A stretch of DNA of 64,000 nt from Methanococcoides sp. (GTDB lineage Archaea; Halobacteriota; Methanosarcinia; Methanosarcinales; Methanosarcinaceae), in NCBI GenBank assembly GCA_021108275.1, contig JAIORD010000037.1, positions 124,001-188,000 of the forward strand, given 5' to 3'. The translations under genes and the position numbers were made by a program. Positions 17,136 through 25,813 of this stretch are shown in pieces (positions within the stretch are counted from its first letter, which is position 1; every line of letters begins with the position of its first letter). Below the pieces are notes generated by a model. It had not been told where the DNA came from. It saw nothing but the letters and a program-made list of their open reading frames with translations, and ran no database searches.

Positions 17136-18409
17136 AAGCGATCGTTATCGGAGCAGGACTGGGAGGTTTGCTCAGCGCAGCCAAACTATCCGGAGAAGGC
17201 TATGAAGTAGAAGTGTTCGAACGCCTCGCAATGATAGGAGGAAGGTTCACGAACTTCAACATCAACGGTTATCAATTGAGCACCGGTGCACTTCACATGC
17301 TACCCCATGGACCAACCGGGCCACTGGCACAACTTATCAAAGAGGTAAATGCCGATGTCGTCATTAAAAGACAGGATGATACCGCCTTCATGAGAATACA
17401 TGAAGACCTTGAGAAAGGAATATACAAAGATGTACCATTTGGGAAGTTCGGTTCGACCTTTTCAGCATGGAACCGCATAAAACTTGCATTATTATTGATC
17501 TCGACCAGAAAATGGTCACCTAAAAACTGCTCCCTTGGAGAATGGATAACAAAGAACCTTAACATGCCCGTTGCCCACCAGATGGCAGATTCCTTCTGTG
17601 GTTGGGCACTGAGCCTGAAAGCAGCAGATACCCCAGTAGAAGAAGCCTTTGAGATATTCGAGAACCTCTATCGACACGGAGGACCAGGAGTCCCCATAGG
17701 CGGCTGTAAAGCAGTCACCGATGCCCTTGCAAACGTTGTAAGGAAGAACGGCGGAAACATCGAAACAAAAACAGAGATCACAGAGATATTGGTGGAGAAT
17801 GGAAAAGCCATTGGCGTGCTAATTGATGGACAAAGGCATATGTCAGACATCGTCATCAGCAATATTGGACACCCATTCACAAATGACCTTTGCAAAGATG
17901 CACCCACATCACCCCAATATAAGCAATACCTTGACAAGATAAGAACGATAAAGCCCTCTGCCGGAGTGAAGATATGTCTTGCTGCCAATGAACCGCTCAT
18001 AGGCCACGGAGGAGTGCTTTTCACACCATCTGCAAAAAGGGTCAATGGCATCAATGAGGTAACTAACATCGATCCAAAACTCGCGCCCCCGGGAAAACAT
18101 CTTGTAATGGCACACCAGACAGTGCAATGGGACAGGATACCTTACCTCGAAGAAGAGATCGATTTGGGGATAGCTGACCTCGAACAGATATTCCCGAACA
18201 AGGACTACGAGATCATTCTTGCACAATCATATTATGACGGCTGGCCTGTCAACAGGTCTTCATCAGGAACCGATATTGGCAATACCACTCCGATAGAAGG
18301 ACTATACGTTGTCGGAGATGGTGCAAAGGGAAAAGGTGGGATCGAAGTGGAGGGGGTCGCCATGGGTGTCAAGAATACAATGAACATCATTTTAGGCGAA
18401 GGAAATTGA
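17132..18409 (+). CDS. Phytoene desaturase-like FAD-dependent oxidoreductase
   Basis: A 425-residue flavoprotein. The dinucleotide-binding fingerprint VIGAGLGGLLSAAKLSGEG is at residues 4-22, the GGRF motif follows near 36, and the C-terminal FAD motif LYVVGDGAKGKGGIEVEGVAMG is conserved, as in CrtI/phytoene dehydrogenase and related amine-oxidase-type proteins. The substrate is unknown; the fused-operon ferredoxin and a nearby geranylgeranyl reductase suggest isoprenoid redox chemistry. It ends with a hairpin/T-run terminator. Confidence 0.8.
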   Translation: MKAIVIGAGLGGLLSAAKLSGEGYEVEVFERLAMIGGRFTNFNINGYQLSTGALHMLPHGPTGPLAQLIKEVNADVVIKRQDDTAFMRIHEDLEKGIYKDVPFGKFGSTFSAWNRIKLALLLISTRKWSPKNCSLGEWITKNLNMPVAHQMADSFCGWALSLKAADTPVEEAFEIFENLYRHGGPGVPIGGCKAVTDALANVVRKNGGNIETKTEITEILVENGKAIGVLIDGQRHMSDIVISNIGHPFTNDLCKDAPTSPQYKQYLDKIRTIKPSAGVKICLAANEPLIGHGGVLFTPSAKRVNGINEVTNIDPKLAPPGKHLVMAHQTVQWDRIPYLEEEIDLGIADLEQIFPNKDYEIILAQSYYDGWPVNRSSSGTDIGNTTPIEGLYVVGDGAKGKGGIEVEGVAMGVKNTMNIILGEGN

Positions 18410-18447
18410 CCATTTCGCCCATTTCCTTTTTTCTTTTTCTTTTCAAG
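18395..18447 (+). terminator. Hairpin plus T-tract after the FAD oxidoreductase
   Basis: GGCGAA (18395-18400) pairs with TTCGCC (18414-18419), overlapping the stop codon. A pyrimidine run of CCTTTTTTCTTTTTCTTTTC follows. Likely end of the ferredoxin/flavoprotein transcript. Confidence 0.5.
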
Positions 18448-18542
18448 TAATTTTAAGAATATTATGCAACCCCCAACAAAAATCCATCAGTTGAAAACTT
18501 CAATTAAGCTTATGTACTAAATCCTTCATTCATTGACCAATT

Positions 18543-19472
18543 ATGCCCGAATTTGTGACATTCTCGCGCAATGTTTTCATTCCTGTTACCAATATTTGCA
18601 GGAACCATTGCGGCTACTGCACCTTTAGGCGCGATGCCGGACATCCTGAAGCCCGCCTAATGAACATGTCGGAGATAAGGCAGATCCTTGAAAAAGGAGA
18701 AAAGGCAGGATGTACTGAAGCCCTTTTTGTTTTTGGAGAATATGCTGAAGAAGTTCCAGAATATCTACTGGAACTTGAAAAGCTTGGATATTCCAGCACT
18801 GTTGAGTATGTTGCCGATCTTTGCAAAATTGCCATAGAAATAGGACTTCTGCCGCATACCAATGCAGGGATCCTTACCCAGCACGAGCTCGAGATATTAC
18901 AGCCTTTGAACATTAGCATGGGCCTTATGCTGGAAACCACCGCGGAACTGAAAGCACATTCCGAATCTCCTGGAAAAGCCCCATCTACACGCATAGAGAT
19001 GATAAGGACTGCCGGAAAGTTACAGATACCATTCACCACAGGCATACTGGTGGGCATCGGGGAAACAAAGGCTGACCGCAAACGTTCACTCAATGTCATT
19101 GCGGACATCCACAGGGAATTCGGACACATACAGGAAGTCATCATACAGAACTTCATGCCAAAACCTGACACCCCAATGGCCGACCATGCCCCACCATCAA
19201 AAGAAGAGATGATAGAGACCGTTTCCATTGCAAGGGAAATACTACCGGATGATGTTGCAGTCCAGGTCGCACCAAACCTTATCGACCCATATATATTGAT
19301 AAAAGCAGGCGCATCTGACCTTGGAGGAGTATCCCCCACAACCATTGACTGGATAAATCCGGAAGCTGAGTGGCCGGATGTCATCGAACTTCAAAGGATG
19401 ACAAAAGAAATAGAACTTAGAGAAAGATTGCCCATATACCCACAGCATATAAAGAAAGGATGGTACAGATAG
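18543..19472 (+). CDS. cofG: 7,8-didemethyl-8-hydroxy-5-deazariboflavin synthase subunit CofG
   Basis: Radical-SAM enzyme that, after CofH, completes the F0 chromophore of coenzyme F420. The radical-SAM motif CX3CX2C is at Cys19/23/26 (NICRNHCGYCTF). The 309-residue length is normal for stand-alone archaeal CofG, and the GIGETKADR and NFMPKPDTPM motifs are conserved. It is the first of four consecutive F420 genes. No Shine-Dalgarno sequence precedes the ATG, so the mRNA may be leaderless. Confidence 0.96.
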   Translation: MPEFVTFSRNVFIPVTNICRNHCGYCTFRRDAGHPEARLMNMSEIRQILEKGEKAGCTEALFVFGEYAEEVPEYLLELEKLGYSSTVEYVADLCKIAIEIGLLPHTNAGILTQHELEILQPLNISMGLMLETTAELKAHSESPGKAPSTRIEMIRTAGKLQIPFTTGILVGIGETKADRKRSLNVIADIHREFGHIQEVIIQNFMPKPDTPMADHAPPSKEEMIETVSIAREILPDDVAVQVAPNLIDPYILIKAGASDLGGVSPTTIDWINPEAEWPDVIELQRMTKEIELRERLPIYPQHIKKGWYR

Positions 19473-19512
19473 AGACACTTACTGATAAAAACGGATTTAA
19501 GAGGAAGCAGCA

Positions 19513-20580
19513 ATGATCCCCGAAGATATCTTAGAGAGAGCATATCAGGGTACTACTACCAAAGAAGATGCTCTTACCCTACTGAAAATAAAACCCTTTG
19601 AACTGTTCGCACTTGCAGACCAGATCAGAGCTGAAACCGTTGGTGGTGACGTTACGTACATCATCAACCGTAACATCAATTTCACAGACATATGCGTCGG
19701 AACATGTGGTTTCTGTGCATTCAAAGATAAAAAAGGATATCTGCTTTCCATTGACCAGATAAAGGAAAAGATAAAGGAAGCCCATGTTTCCGGTGCGACC
19801 GAAGTCTGTATCCAGGGTGGATTGCTACCTGATGTAAATATAAACCTCTATATTGATATTCTCAGAGCGGTCAAGTCCGAATATCCACACATCCACACCC
19901 ACTGCTTCTCCCCAATGGAGATCAATCATGCTGCAAGGGCAAGTGGTCTTTCAGTCGAAGAAACACTGAAAAAGCTCAAGGATAACGGATTGAACACTAT
20001 GCCCGGAACCGCTGCGGAAATTCTTGTAGACAAGGTAAGAAAGATCATCTGCCCGGACAAGTTAACAAGACAGGAATGGATAGACACTGTGACCCTTGCC
20101 CACAATATAGGAATTCAGACCACTGCAACAATGATGTACGGCCACGTGGATACGTGGGAGGACAGGATCGACCACATCCTCACCATCAGGGAAATTCAGA
20201 AGGAGACAGGTGGCTTCTCAGAGTTCGTACCTCTTTCTTTCATGCCTTACAATAACGCAATAGGCGAGAAAATGCTGGAAGAAGGACGATTTATGAACAC
20301 CGGTATGGACGACCTTAAGATCTATGCCATTGCACGCATATTGCTCAATACGCACATCAACAACATCCAGACAAGCTGGGTAAAACTTGGAAAGAAACTT
20401 GCACAAATGGCTCTGTCCTGTGGTGCGAACGACATGGGAGGCACGCTCATGGAAGAAAGTATTTCAAAGTCAGCAGGAGCATCCAGTGGGGAAGTCATCT
20501 CTGTGGCAGAACTGGAATGGATCATTAAGGCTACAGATAGGACACCAGTCCAGAGAGACACACTTTACAGGAGCATATGA
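19513..20580 (+). CDS. cofH: CofH, 5-amino-6-ribitylaminouracil:tyrosine 4-hydroxyphenyl transferase (copy 1)
   Basis: Radical-SAM enzyme that joins tyrosine to 5-amino-6-(D-ribitylamino)uracil, the first half of F0 synthesis. The cluster motif is Cys61/65/68 (ICVGTCGFC). Other family motifs are GATEVCIQGG, THCFSPMEI and MMYGHVDTWEDRIDH. The ATG at 19513 follows AGGAAGC. The next gene is a second, closely similar cofH whose ATG overlaps this stop (ATGA). Why two copies are kept is not known. Confidence 0.95.
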   Translation: MIPEDILERAYQGTTTKEDALTLLKIKPFELFALADQIRAETVGGDVTYIINRNINFTDICVGTCGFCAFKDKKGYLLSIDQIKEKIKEAHVSGATEVCIQGGLLPDVNINLYIDILRAVKSEYPHIHTHCFSPMEINHAARASGLSVEETLKKLKDNGLNTMPGTAAEILVDKVRKIICPDKLTRQEWIDTVTLAHNIGIQTTATMMYGHVDTWEDRIDHILTIREIQKETGGFSEFVPLSFMPYNNAIGEKMLEEGRFMNTGMDDLKIYAIARILLNTHINNIQTSWVKLGKKLAQMALSCGANDMGGTLMEESISKSAGASSGEVISVAELEWIIKATDRTPVQRDTLYRSI

Positions 20581-21653
20581 TAATGACCATTCCCGAAGAT
20601 ATCATTGAACGGGCACACAGGGGAAACGCAACAAAAGAAGATGCACTTGCACTTCTGGATGTAAATCCCTTCGAACTTTACACACTCGCAGACAACCTGC
20701 GTAAAGAAGCCGTTGGTGATACAGTGACCTATGTCACCAACAGGAACATCTACATCACCAATATGTGCAAGGGACACTGCGGTTTCTGCGGTTTCAGAGA
20801 AGAGAAAGGATACATACTGACCATTGAAGAGATACTTGAACAGGTCGGACAGGCAGAAAAGGCCGGTGCTGTGGAGATCTGCATCCAGGGCGGTTATCTT
20901 CCACAACTGGACCTTGAATTCTATAATGAGATCGTGAAAAGCATACACACAAAATATCCTAATATGACCATACATGGATTCTCACCCATGGAGATCCACT
21001 ATGCTTCATCCCTTTCAAAAACACCCATCGAAGATGCCTTTAGCGAACTGAAAAGAAGCGGCCTGGGCACTCTTACCGGGACATCCGCAGAAATACTTGT
21101 GGACCGTGTACGAAAGATCATCTGCGAAGATAAGATTACAACAGACCAGTGGATAGAGACCATCAAGGCATCCCACAGGGTAGGCCTGCGCACCAATGCC
21201 ACCATAATGTACGGTCATGTGGAGACCTGGGAAGAACGGTTCGATCACATACTGACAATACGTGATATACAGGAAGAGACTGGTGCGTTCACCGAACTGA
21301 TAACCATGCCTTTCATGCCCTACAACAACAGTGTTGGAGAGGAGATGCTACGTTCAGGGAAGTTTATGACAACCGGAATGGAAGACCTCAAAATGATAGC
21401 TATTGCGAGAGTACTGCTCAACAAACACGTGGATAACCTTCAGGCATGCTGGGTAAAACTTGGCAAGAAGCTTGCACATGTAGCTTTATCCTGTGGTGCA
21501 AATGATCTCGGAGGCACTCTTATGGAAGACCAGATCACCCTGGCATCCGGAGGGGGGAACGGGGAATATCTATCGCCAGAAGAGCTGGAATGGATCATCA
21601 AAAGTGCAGGTCGCAAGCCAATGCTAAGGAATGCATTATACGAGGAAATATAA
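20577..21653 (+). CDS. cofH: CofH paralogue (copy 2)
   Basis: A 358-residue tandem paralogue of the preceding cofH, with the same domain layout, Cys64/68/71 (NMCKGHCGFC), and all CofH motifs (CIQGGYLPQ, HGFSPMEIHY, MYGHVETWEERFDH), so it should be active. The ATG at 20577 overlaps the upstream stop by four bases. A second ATG at 20583 would give the MTIPED start that matches copy 1. Both copies seem constrained along their full length. Confidence 0.93.
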   Translation: MIMTIPEDIIERAHRGNATKEDALALLDVNPFELYTLADNLRKEAVGDTVTYVTNRNIYITNMCKGHCGFCGFREEKGYILTIEEILEQVGQAEKAGAVEICIQGGYLPQLDLEFYNEIVKSIHTKYPNMTIHGFSPMEIHYASSLSKTPIEDAFSELKRSGLGTLTGTSAEILVDRVRKIICEDKITTDQWIETIKASHRVGLRTNATIMYGHVETWEERFDHILTIRDIQEETGAFTELITMPFMPYNNSVGEEMLRSGKFMTTGMEDLKMIAIARVLLNKHVDNLQACWVKLGKKLAHVALSCGANDLGGTLMEDQITLASGGGNGEYLSPEELEWIIKSAGRKPMLRNALYEEI

Positions 21654-21654
21654 T

Positions 21655-22302
21655 ATGAGAGCGGTCATTCCTTATAAGAACGAAAATGCAAAATCAAGGC
21701 TATCTCCAGTCCTCTCAAAGGAAGAAAGAGAAGAGTTCGTAGAGCTTATGCTAGAAGATGTCATTAAAGCCCTTAACGATGCAGGAATGACAACTGTAGA
21801 CATCCTCACTACCTCAACGGAAGGAATTCCAAAGGAGTTCAAGGGGGATCTCATTGTCACAGAACCCGGACTGAACGATTCTATAAATGAATACTTGCAA
21901 AATGCCAGCGAACCCGTATTGATAATCATGGCTGACCTGCCCCTTGTGACCGGCGACCATATCAGAAAGATAACATCGGTTTCAGAAGATGTCGTCATCG
22001 TTCCGGGAAAAGGCGGAGGCACGAACATCCTTTTCATACGCCATCCGAACGAGTTCACTGTAAAATATCACGATTGCAGTTTCACAAGCCATTGTGAGAT
22101 CACTGAAGATCTCGACAAGAGCATTCACATATTCGATTCATTCCTTGCAAGTACCGATATCGATGAACCCCATGATATTGTCGAACTCATGCTTCACGGA
22201 AAAGGAAAGGCAAAAAAATACGCAGAGAAACGTTTCGGTTCTGAGACAGGAAAAGGAAGAGTGAAGATCTCACCCTTATCAAAGCTTTCCAGTTTCATCT
22301 GA
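21655..22302 (+). CDS. cofC: 2-phospho-L-lactate guanylyltransferase CofC
   Basis: Activates 2-phospholactate with GTP to give lactyl-diphosphoguanosine, the donor of the F420 side chain. It starts MRAVIPYKNENAKSRLSP, the nucleotidyltransferase (GT-A-like) loop, and has IMADLPLVTGDHI and VPGKGGGTNILF. The frame is open from 21631, but ATG 21655, one base after the cofH stop, matches the family start, giving 215 residues. Its 3' end overlaps the convergent cutA gene by 24 bases. Confidence 0.94.
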   Translation: MRAVIPYKNENAKSRLSPVLSKEEREEFVELMLEDVIKALNDAGMTTVDILTTSTEGIPKEFKGDLIVTEPGLNDSINEYLQNASEPVLIIMADLPLVTGDHIRKITSVSEDVVIVPGKGGGTNILFIRHPNEFTVKYHDCSFTSHCEITEDLDKSIHIFDSFLASTDIDEPHDIVELMLHGKGKAKKYAEKRFGSETGKGRVKISPLSKLSSFI

Positions 22303-22593
22303 GATCCATTGTAAATACTCCTCATCCCCGGAGATATCCCAGCAGACGACACATGGAAGCTCATAGCTATGCAGCGACCTTACCGTTTCTTTTAATTCAT
22401 CAAATCTTTCAGAGATAGTTTTTAGCACGACTGCAACTTCCTGATCTTCAACGACCTTGCCACCCCACCGGTAGACAGAGTCGATACGATGAAAGTTAGC
22501 ACATGCTGCAAGATTCCTTGAGACCAACTCTTTCCCCAACATTCGAGCTTCATCCATATTTCCCGCAGTAACGTAGACCATGATATGATGCAT
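22279..22593 (-). CDS. cutA: CutA family protein
   Basis: A 104-residue protein with the CutA motifs VYVTAGNMDEARMLGKELV, ACANFHRIDSVYRWGGKV and EVAVVLKTI. CutA forms PII-like trimers. A role in divalent metal tolerance is reported for E. coli but is not general. An ATG at 22581 (MVYVTAG) may be the true start instead of 22593. It overlaps cofC tail to tail. Confidence 0.92.
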   Translation of the reverse strand: MHHIMVYVTAGNMDEARMLGKELVSRNLAACANFHRIDSVYRWGGKVVEDQEVAVVLKTISERFDELKETVRSLHSYELPCVVCWDISGDEEYLQWISDETGKL

Positions 22594-22914
22594 ATAAAGA
22601 AAGACTGTTGTCAGAACATATCAAAATGTCGTTTAGTTCATCATACGAAAATATTACAAACTGTTATGTACGGCATCATTGACAATATTTTCTGCAATAT
22701 TGCCAAAAGCCACATAAAATACGAACAAAATATAGATCCTGAATAACTGATATTAGTATTATTGTCCTAAAAGAGAAAACTTATTTACGATTTTTAGCGT
22801 CTTATAAGTACTAACATATAAATATCACCATTATGAAAAATGGATGCCACGAAACATATATTATAATGGAAGTAATAATGATAGCAACACATCTGAACTA
22901 TTCGGTGATAATCA
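22594..22914. other. AT-rich intergenic region with a divergent promoter
   Basis: A 321-base, very AT-rich gap between cutA (minus) and the ferredoxin gene (plus). It holds a TATA-like ACATATAAATATC (22814-22826), about 90 bases upstream of the ferredoxin start, and a short inverted repeat CAATATT/AATATTG (22683-22702). No open frame of plausible coding quality was seen. Confidence 0.4.
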
Positions 22915-23088
22915 ATGAGCATCAGTGTAAATAAATATATATGTGGATACTGCGGTGCATGTGTAGGAGTATGCCCAACGGGAGCTCTGGAACTTGTCGA
23001 AACATGGATAGAAGTAGACAATAAATGTACTGGATGTGGCATTTGTCAGAAAATATGCCCGCTCGGAGCCATCGAGGTGAACAGATGA
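22915..23088 (+). CDS. Small 2[4Fe-4S] ferredoxin coupled to geranylgeranyl reductase
   Basis: A 57-residue ferredoxin. The first cluster motif is Cys10/13/16/20 ([12 protein letters not shown]) and the second Cys38/41/44/48 ([12 protein letters not shown]). Its stop overlaps the start of the reductase gene (ATGA at 23085-23088). In Methanosarcina acetivorans a ferredoxin adjacent to the reductase gene is reported to be needed to saturate archaeal lipids; the same pairing here supports that role. Confidence 0.92.
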   Translation: MSISVNKYICGYCGACVGVCPTGALELVETWIEVDNKCTGCGICQKICPLGAIEVNR

Positions 23089-24308
23089 AAGACCACTACG
23101 ATGTCATTATTGTTGGCGCAGGGCCGGGAGGATCCATTGCTGCAAAAACCGCAGCAAAGGAAGGACTCGACGTATTGATGATAGAAAAAAGACAGGAGAT
23201 CGGCGATCCAGTCAGGTGCGCTGAAGGCGTAGGTAAATTTCATTTAAAACAACATATTGAACCAGATCCACGATGGATATGTGCAGACGTAAAAGGATCA
23301 TGCATAATTTCACCTGACGGAACAAAGGTCGAAATGGCAGAGGAGATGTCCGGCGGGGAAGTGGGTTATGTACTCGAGCGGAAGATATTTGACAGGGCAC
23401 TTGCTAACGAAAGCGCATTGGCCGGTGCTGAGATCATGGTCAAGACAAGAGCAACTGACCTGATCATTGAAAATGATACAGTCTGCGGAATAAAGCTCAT
23501 GCATTTGGGGAAAATGTATGAAGTGCGCTCAAAGATAGTTATTGGTGCAGACGGAATGGAATCAAAGGTCGGACGTTGGGCAGGTATTGAAACAGCAGTA
23601 AAGCCATCCGATATGGAAACCTGTGCACAGTATCTTGTGAGCAATGCCAACATTGACCAGGAATTCTGCTATTTCTACCTAGGTAATGAGATAGCACCTG
23701 CCGGTTATGTATGGATGTTCCCAAAAGGTGGCAACAAGGCAAATGTGGGAATAGGCATACTGGGTAGCAAATCCGGAGAGGACAGACCCATAGACCTTCT
23801 CAATGACTTTATGGAAAAGAACATGCCTGATGCCAAGATAATCGAAATGGTCATCGGAGGTGTACCTGTTTGTGGGACTATCGATAGAACGATAGCCAAT
23901 GGACTTATGCTTGTAGGAGATGCTGCACGCCAGTCAGACCCAATAACAGGTGGTGGGATCATCAATGCCATGGATGCAGGCAAGATAGCCGGAGAAATAG
24001 CTGCCAAGGCGATTAGAAATGGAGATTGCTCCACAGATACACTTCAGGAATATGAAGAACTCTGGAGAAAGACGATCGGAAAAGAGATCAACAATAGCCT
24101 TATTGTCAAAGAAACTTTTGTCAAGTTCACTGACGAAGACCTTAATTCCCTTGCATATTCCCTTAAGGATATTAACTTCACAAGCATGAGCCTTCTTGAC
24201 CTTTTGAAAGCCTTGTTCAAAGCAAATAAGAAGCTTCTCTGGGACCTCCGAGGAATATTCAAAGATTTCATCAAGAACGACATTGATTTCAAGTACAAAG
24301 CAGAATAA
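23085..24308 (+). CDS. Digeranylgeranylglycerophospholipid reductase family flavoprotein
   Basis: A 407-residue FAD enzyme that should saturate the isoprenoid chains of archaeal ether lipids. The start [20 protein letters not shown] is the Rossmann fingerprint. [11 protein letters not shown] and [18 protein letters not shown] are the family motifs. The frame is open from 23025, but the ATG at 23085 overlaps the ferredoxin stop and gives the normal N-terminus. It ends just before a hairpin terminator. Confidence 0.92.
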   Translation: MKDHYDVIIVGAGPGGSIAAKTAAKEGLDVLMIEKRQEIGDPVRCAEGVGKFHLKQHIEPDPRWICADVKGSCIISPDGTKVEMAEEMSGGEVGYVLERKIFDRALANESALAGAEIMVKTRATDLIIENDTVCGIKLMHLGKMYEVRSKIVIGADGMESKVGRWAGIETAVKPSDMETCAQYLVSNANIDQEFCYFYLGNEIAPAGYVWMFPKGGNKANVGIGILGSKSGEDRPIDLLNDFMEKNMPDAKIIEMVIGGVPVCGTIDRTIANGLMLVGDAARQSDPITGGGIINAMDAGKIAGEIAAKAIRNGDCSTDTLQEYEELWRKTIGKEINNSLIVKETFVKFTDEDLNSLAYSLKDINFTSMSLLDLLKALFKANKKLLWDLRGIFKDFIKNDIDFKYKAE

Positions 24309-24319
24309 AGCATCTTTTC

Positions 24320-24350
24320 GCTTCATCAAGGCTGATGAAGCAATATCTCT
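24320..24350 (+). terminator. Hairpin between convergent genes
   Basis: A perfect 9-bp stem (GCTTCATCA 24320-24328, TGATGAAGC 24333-24341) with a four-base loop lies between the reductase and trkH. On the plus strand AATATCTCTTTTT follows. Confidence 0.6.
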
Positions 24351-24352
24351 TT

Positions 24353-25795
24353 TTACCGTTTCCAGAACTCAGGGGTCAGCATCACTATAACAGTGAATAC
24401 TTCCAACCGTCCGACCCACATATTGGCAATAAGGACAAGTTTACCTATCGCAGGAACCGTGCTAAAGTTTGCCATTGGTCCCACCAGATTGAAACCCGGA
24501 CCAATATTTCCCAATGTTGCGATAGATGCAGTTATAGAACTTGTAAGGTCCATGCCAAGAATTGCAAGGATCGCAGAACTGAGTAAAAAGATAAGCAAAT
24601 AGATGACAACAAAGGAAATAATTGCATTCATAATGTCCCCTGGCACACTTTTTCCATTGAACTTAACAGGCATTATAGCTTTAGGATGAATTGCCTTAAA
24701 AAGTTCACGGCGGGCATATTTCAGTAATATCAGAACTCTGACGACCTTAATTCCTCCCGCAGTTGAACCGGCACATCCCCCGATGAACATTATAGCCAGC
24801 AGTATGACCTTTCCTGAATCAGACCATAAATTAAAATCAGCAGTTGCATATCCTGTCGTCGTCAGAATGGAAAGAACCTGAAATACCGCATATCTGAACG
24901 CTGTGGGTATCGTATCATAAGTATCCCTCAGAAGGATGCCGGTCAATAGAATAGTTGCGATAGCCACGATCACAAAATAGAACTTGAATTCATTGTCTTT
25001 TATGAGACTTTTTTTGTCAGAATATAGGGTCTTGTAATGCAAAGCAAAGTTTGCACCTGCTATGAACATGAACAATGTGATTATACCTTCTATCAAAGGA
25101 CTGTCAAAGGCAGCAACACTATCAGCATATGTAGAAAAACCACCACACGCCATTGTGGTGAACGTATGTGTAGAAGCATCGTAGAATGACATCCCTGCTG
25201 CAAGCAACAGTATAAGTTCAAGTACCGATATCGAGACATAGACCGCCCACAGTATCTTTGCGGTTTCCCTTATTCTCGGCTTGAGCTGATCCTCTTGTGG
25301 ACCCGGTGCTTCTGCGCGGAACATCTGTCTGCCAGCAACACCCAATTTCGGAAGAATGGCAATGAACAACATGATGATACCCATTCCGCCTATCCACTGG
25401 GTCATACTTCTCCAGAACAGAAGGCTTCGTGAATGACTTTCGATATCCACGAAGACCGTTGCCCCAGTAGTTGTAAAGCCTGACATGGATTCGAACAGGG
25501 CATTAAGAGGAGTTACACCATCGAACATGAAAGGTATGGAACCAAATAAAGCGGCTGCAAACCATCCAAATGCAACTATGGCAAAACCTTCCCTTCTTTC
25601 CCATTCGTCCTCACCGGTTGATATGAACCTAAAGGAAAGCAGAGACCCAACAATTGTCGTCACTGCGAATGATACTGCAAAAGGATAGGGTGACTCGCCG
25701 TAATACATTGCGACTACCAGAGGTATAAGCATCAAAGGCCCAAGAAAACAAAGAAGAGAACCCAATACGTTAAATACTACTCTATAGTTTATCAA
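24353..25795 (-). CDS. trkH: Trk-type potassium uptake channel subunit TrkH
   Basis: A 480-residue integral membrane protein with the four P-loop-type repeats of the TrkH/KtrB family (for example GFTTTGATVF, GGFSTY, TTGYATADF, CAGSTAGGIKV and the LGNIGPGFN loop). It imports K+ with TrkA as regulator. The start is a TTG; the family N-terminus (N-Y-R-V-V followed by a hydrophobic helix) supports it, since the next ATG would cut into the first helix. It lies 18 bases after trkA. Confidence 0.93.
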   Translation of the reverse strand: MINYRVVFNVLGSLLCFLGPLMLIPLVVAMYYGESPYPFAVSFAVTTIVGSLLSFRFISTGEDEWERREGFAIVAFGWFAAALFGSIPFMFDGVTPLNALFESMSGFTTTGATVFVDIESHSRSLLFWRSMTQWIGGMGIIMLFIAILPKLGVAGRQMFRAEAPGPQEDQLKPRIRETAKILWAVYVSISVLELILLLAAGMSFYDASTHTFTTMACGGFSTYADSVAAFDSPLIEGIITLFMFIAGANFALHYKTLYSDKKSLIKDNEFKFYFVIVAIATILLTGILLRDTYDTIPTAFRYAVFQVLSILTTTGYATADFNLWSDSGKVILLAIMFIGGCAGSTAGGIKVVRVLILLKYARRELFKAIHPKAIMPVKFNGKSVPGDIMNAIISFVVIYLLIFLLSSAILAILGMDLTSSITASIATLGNIGPGFNLVGPMANFSTVPAIGKLVLIANMWVGRLEVFTVIVMLTPEFWKR

Positions 25796-25813
25796 AATAT
25801 AGACCTTCCAATT

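Noticed and set aside
22279-22302. cofC/cutA overlap as a sign of a broken gene
   Set aside because: Both proteins have family-typical lengths and ends. A short tail-to-tail overlap is ordinary.
22683-22702. Inverted repeat CAATATT/AATATTG upstream of the ferredoxin gene as an operator
   Set aside because: It is short, AT-only and far from the likely promoter; such repeats are expected by chance in this very AT-rich gap.
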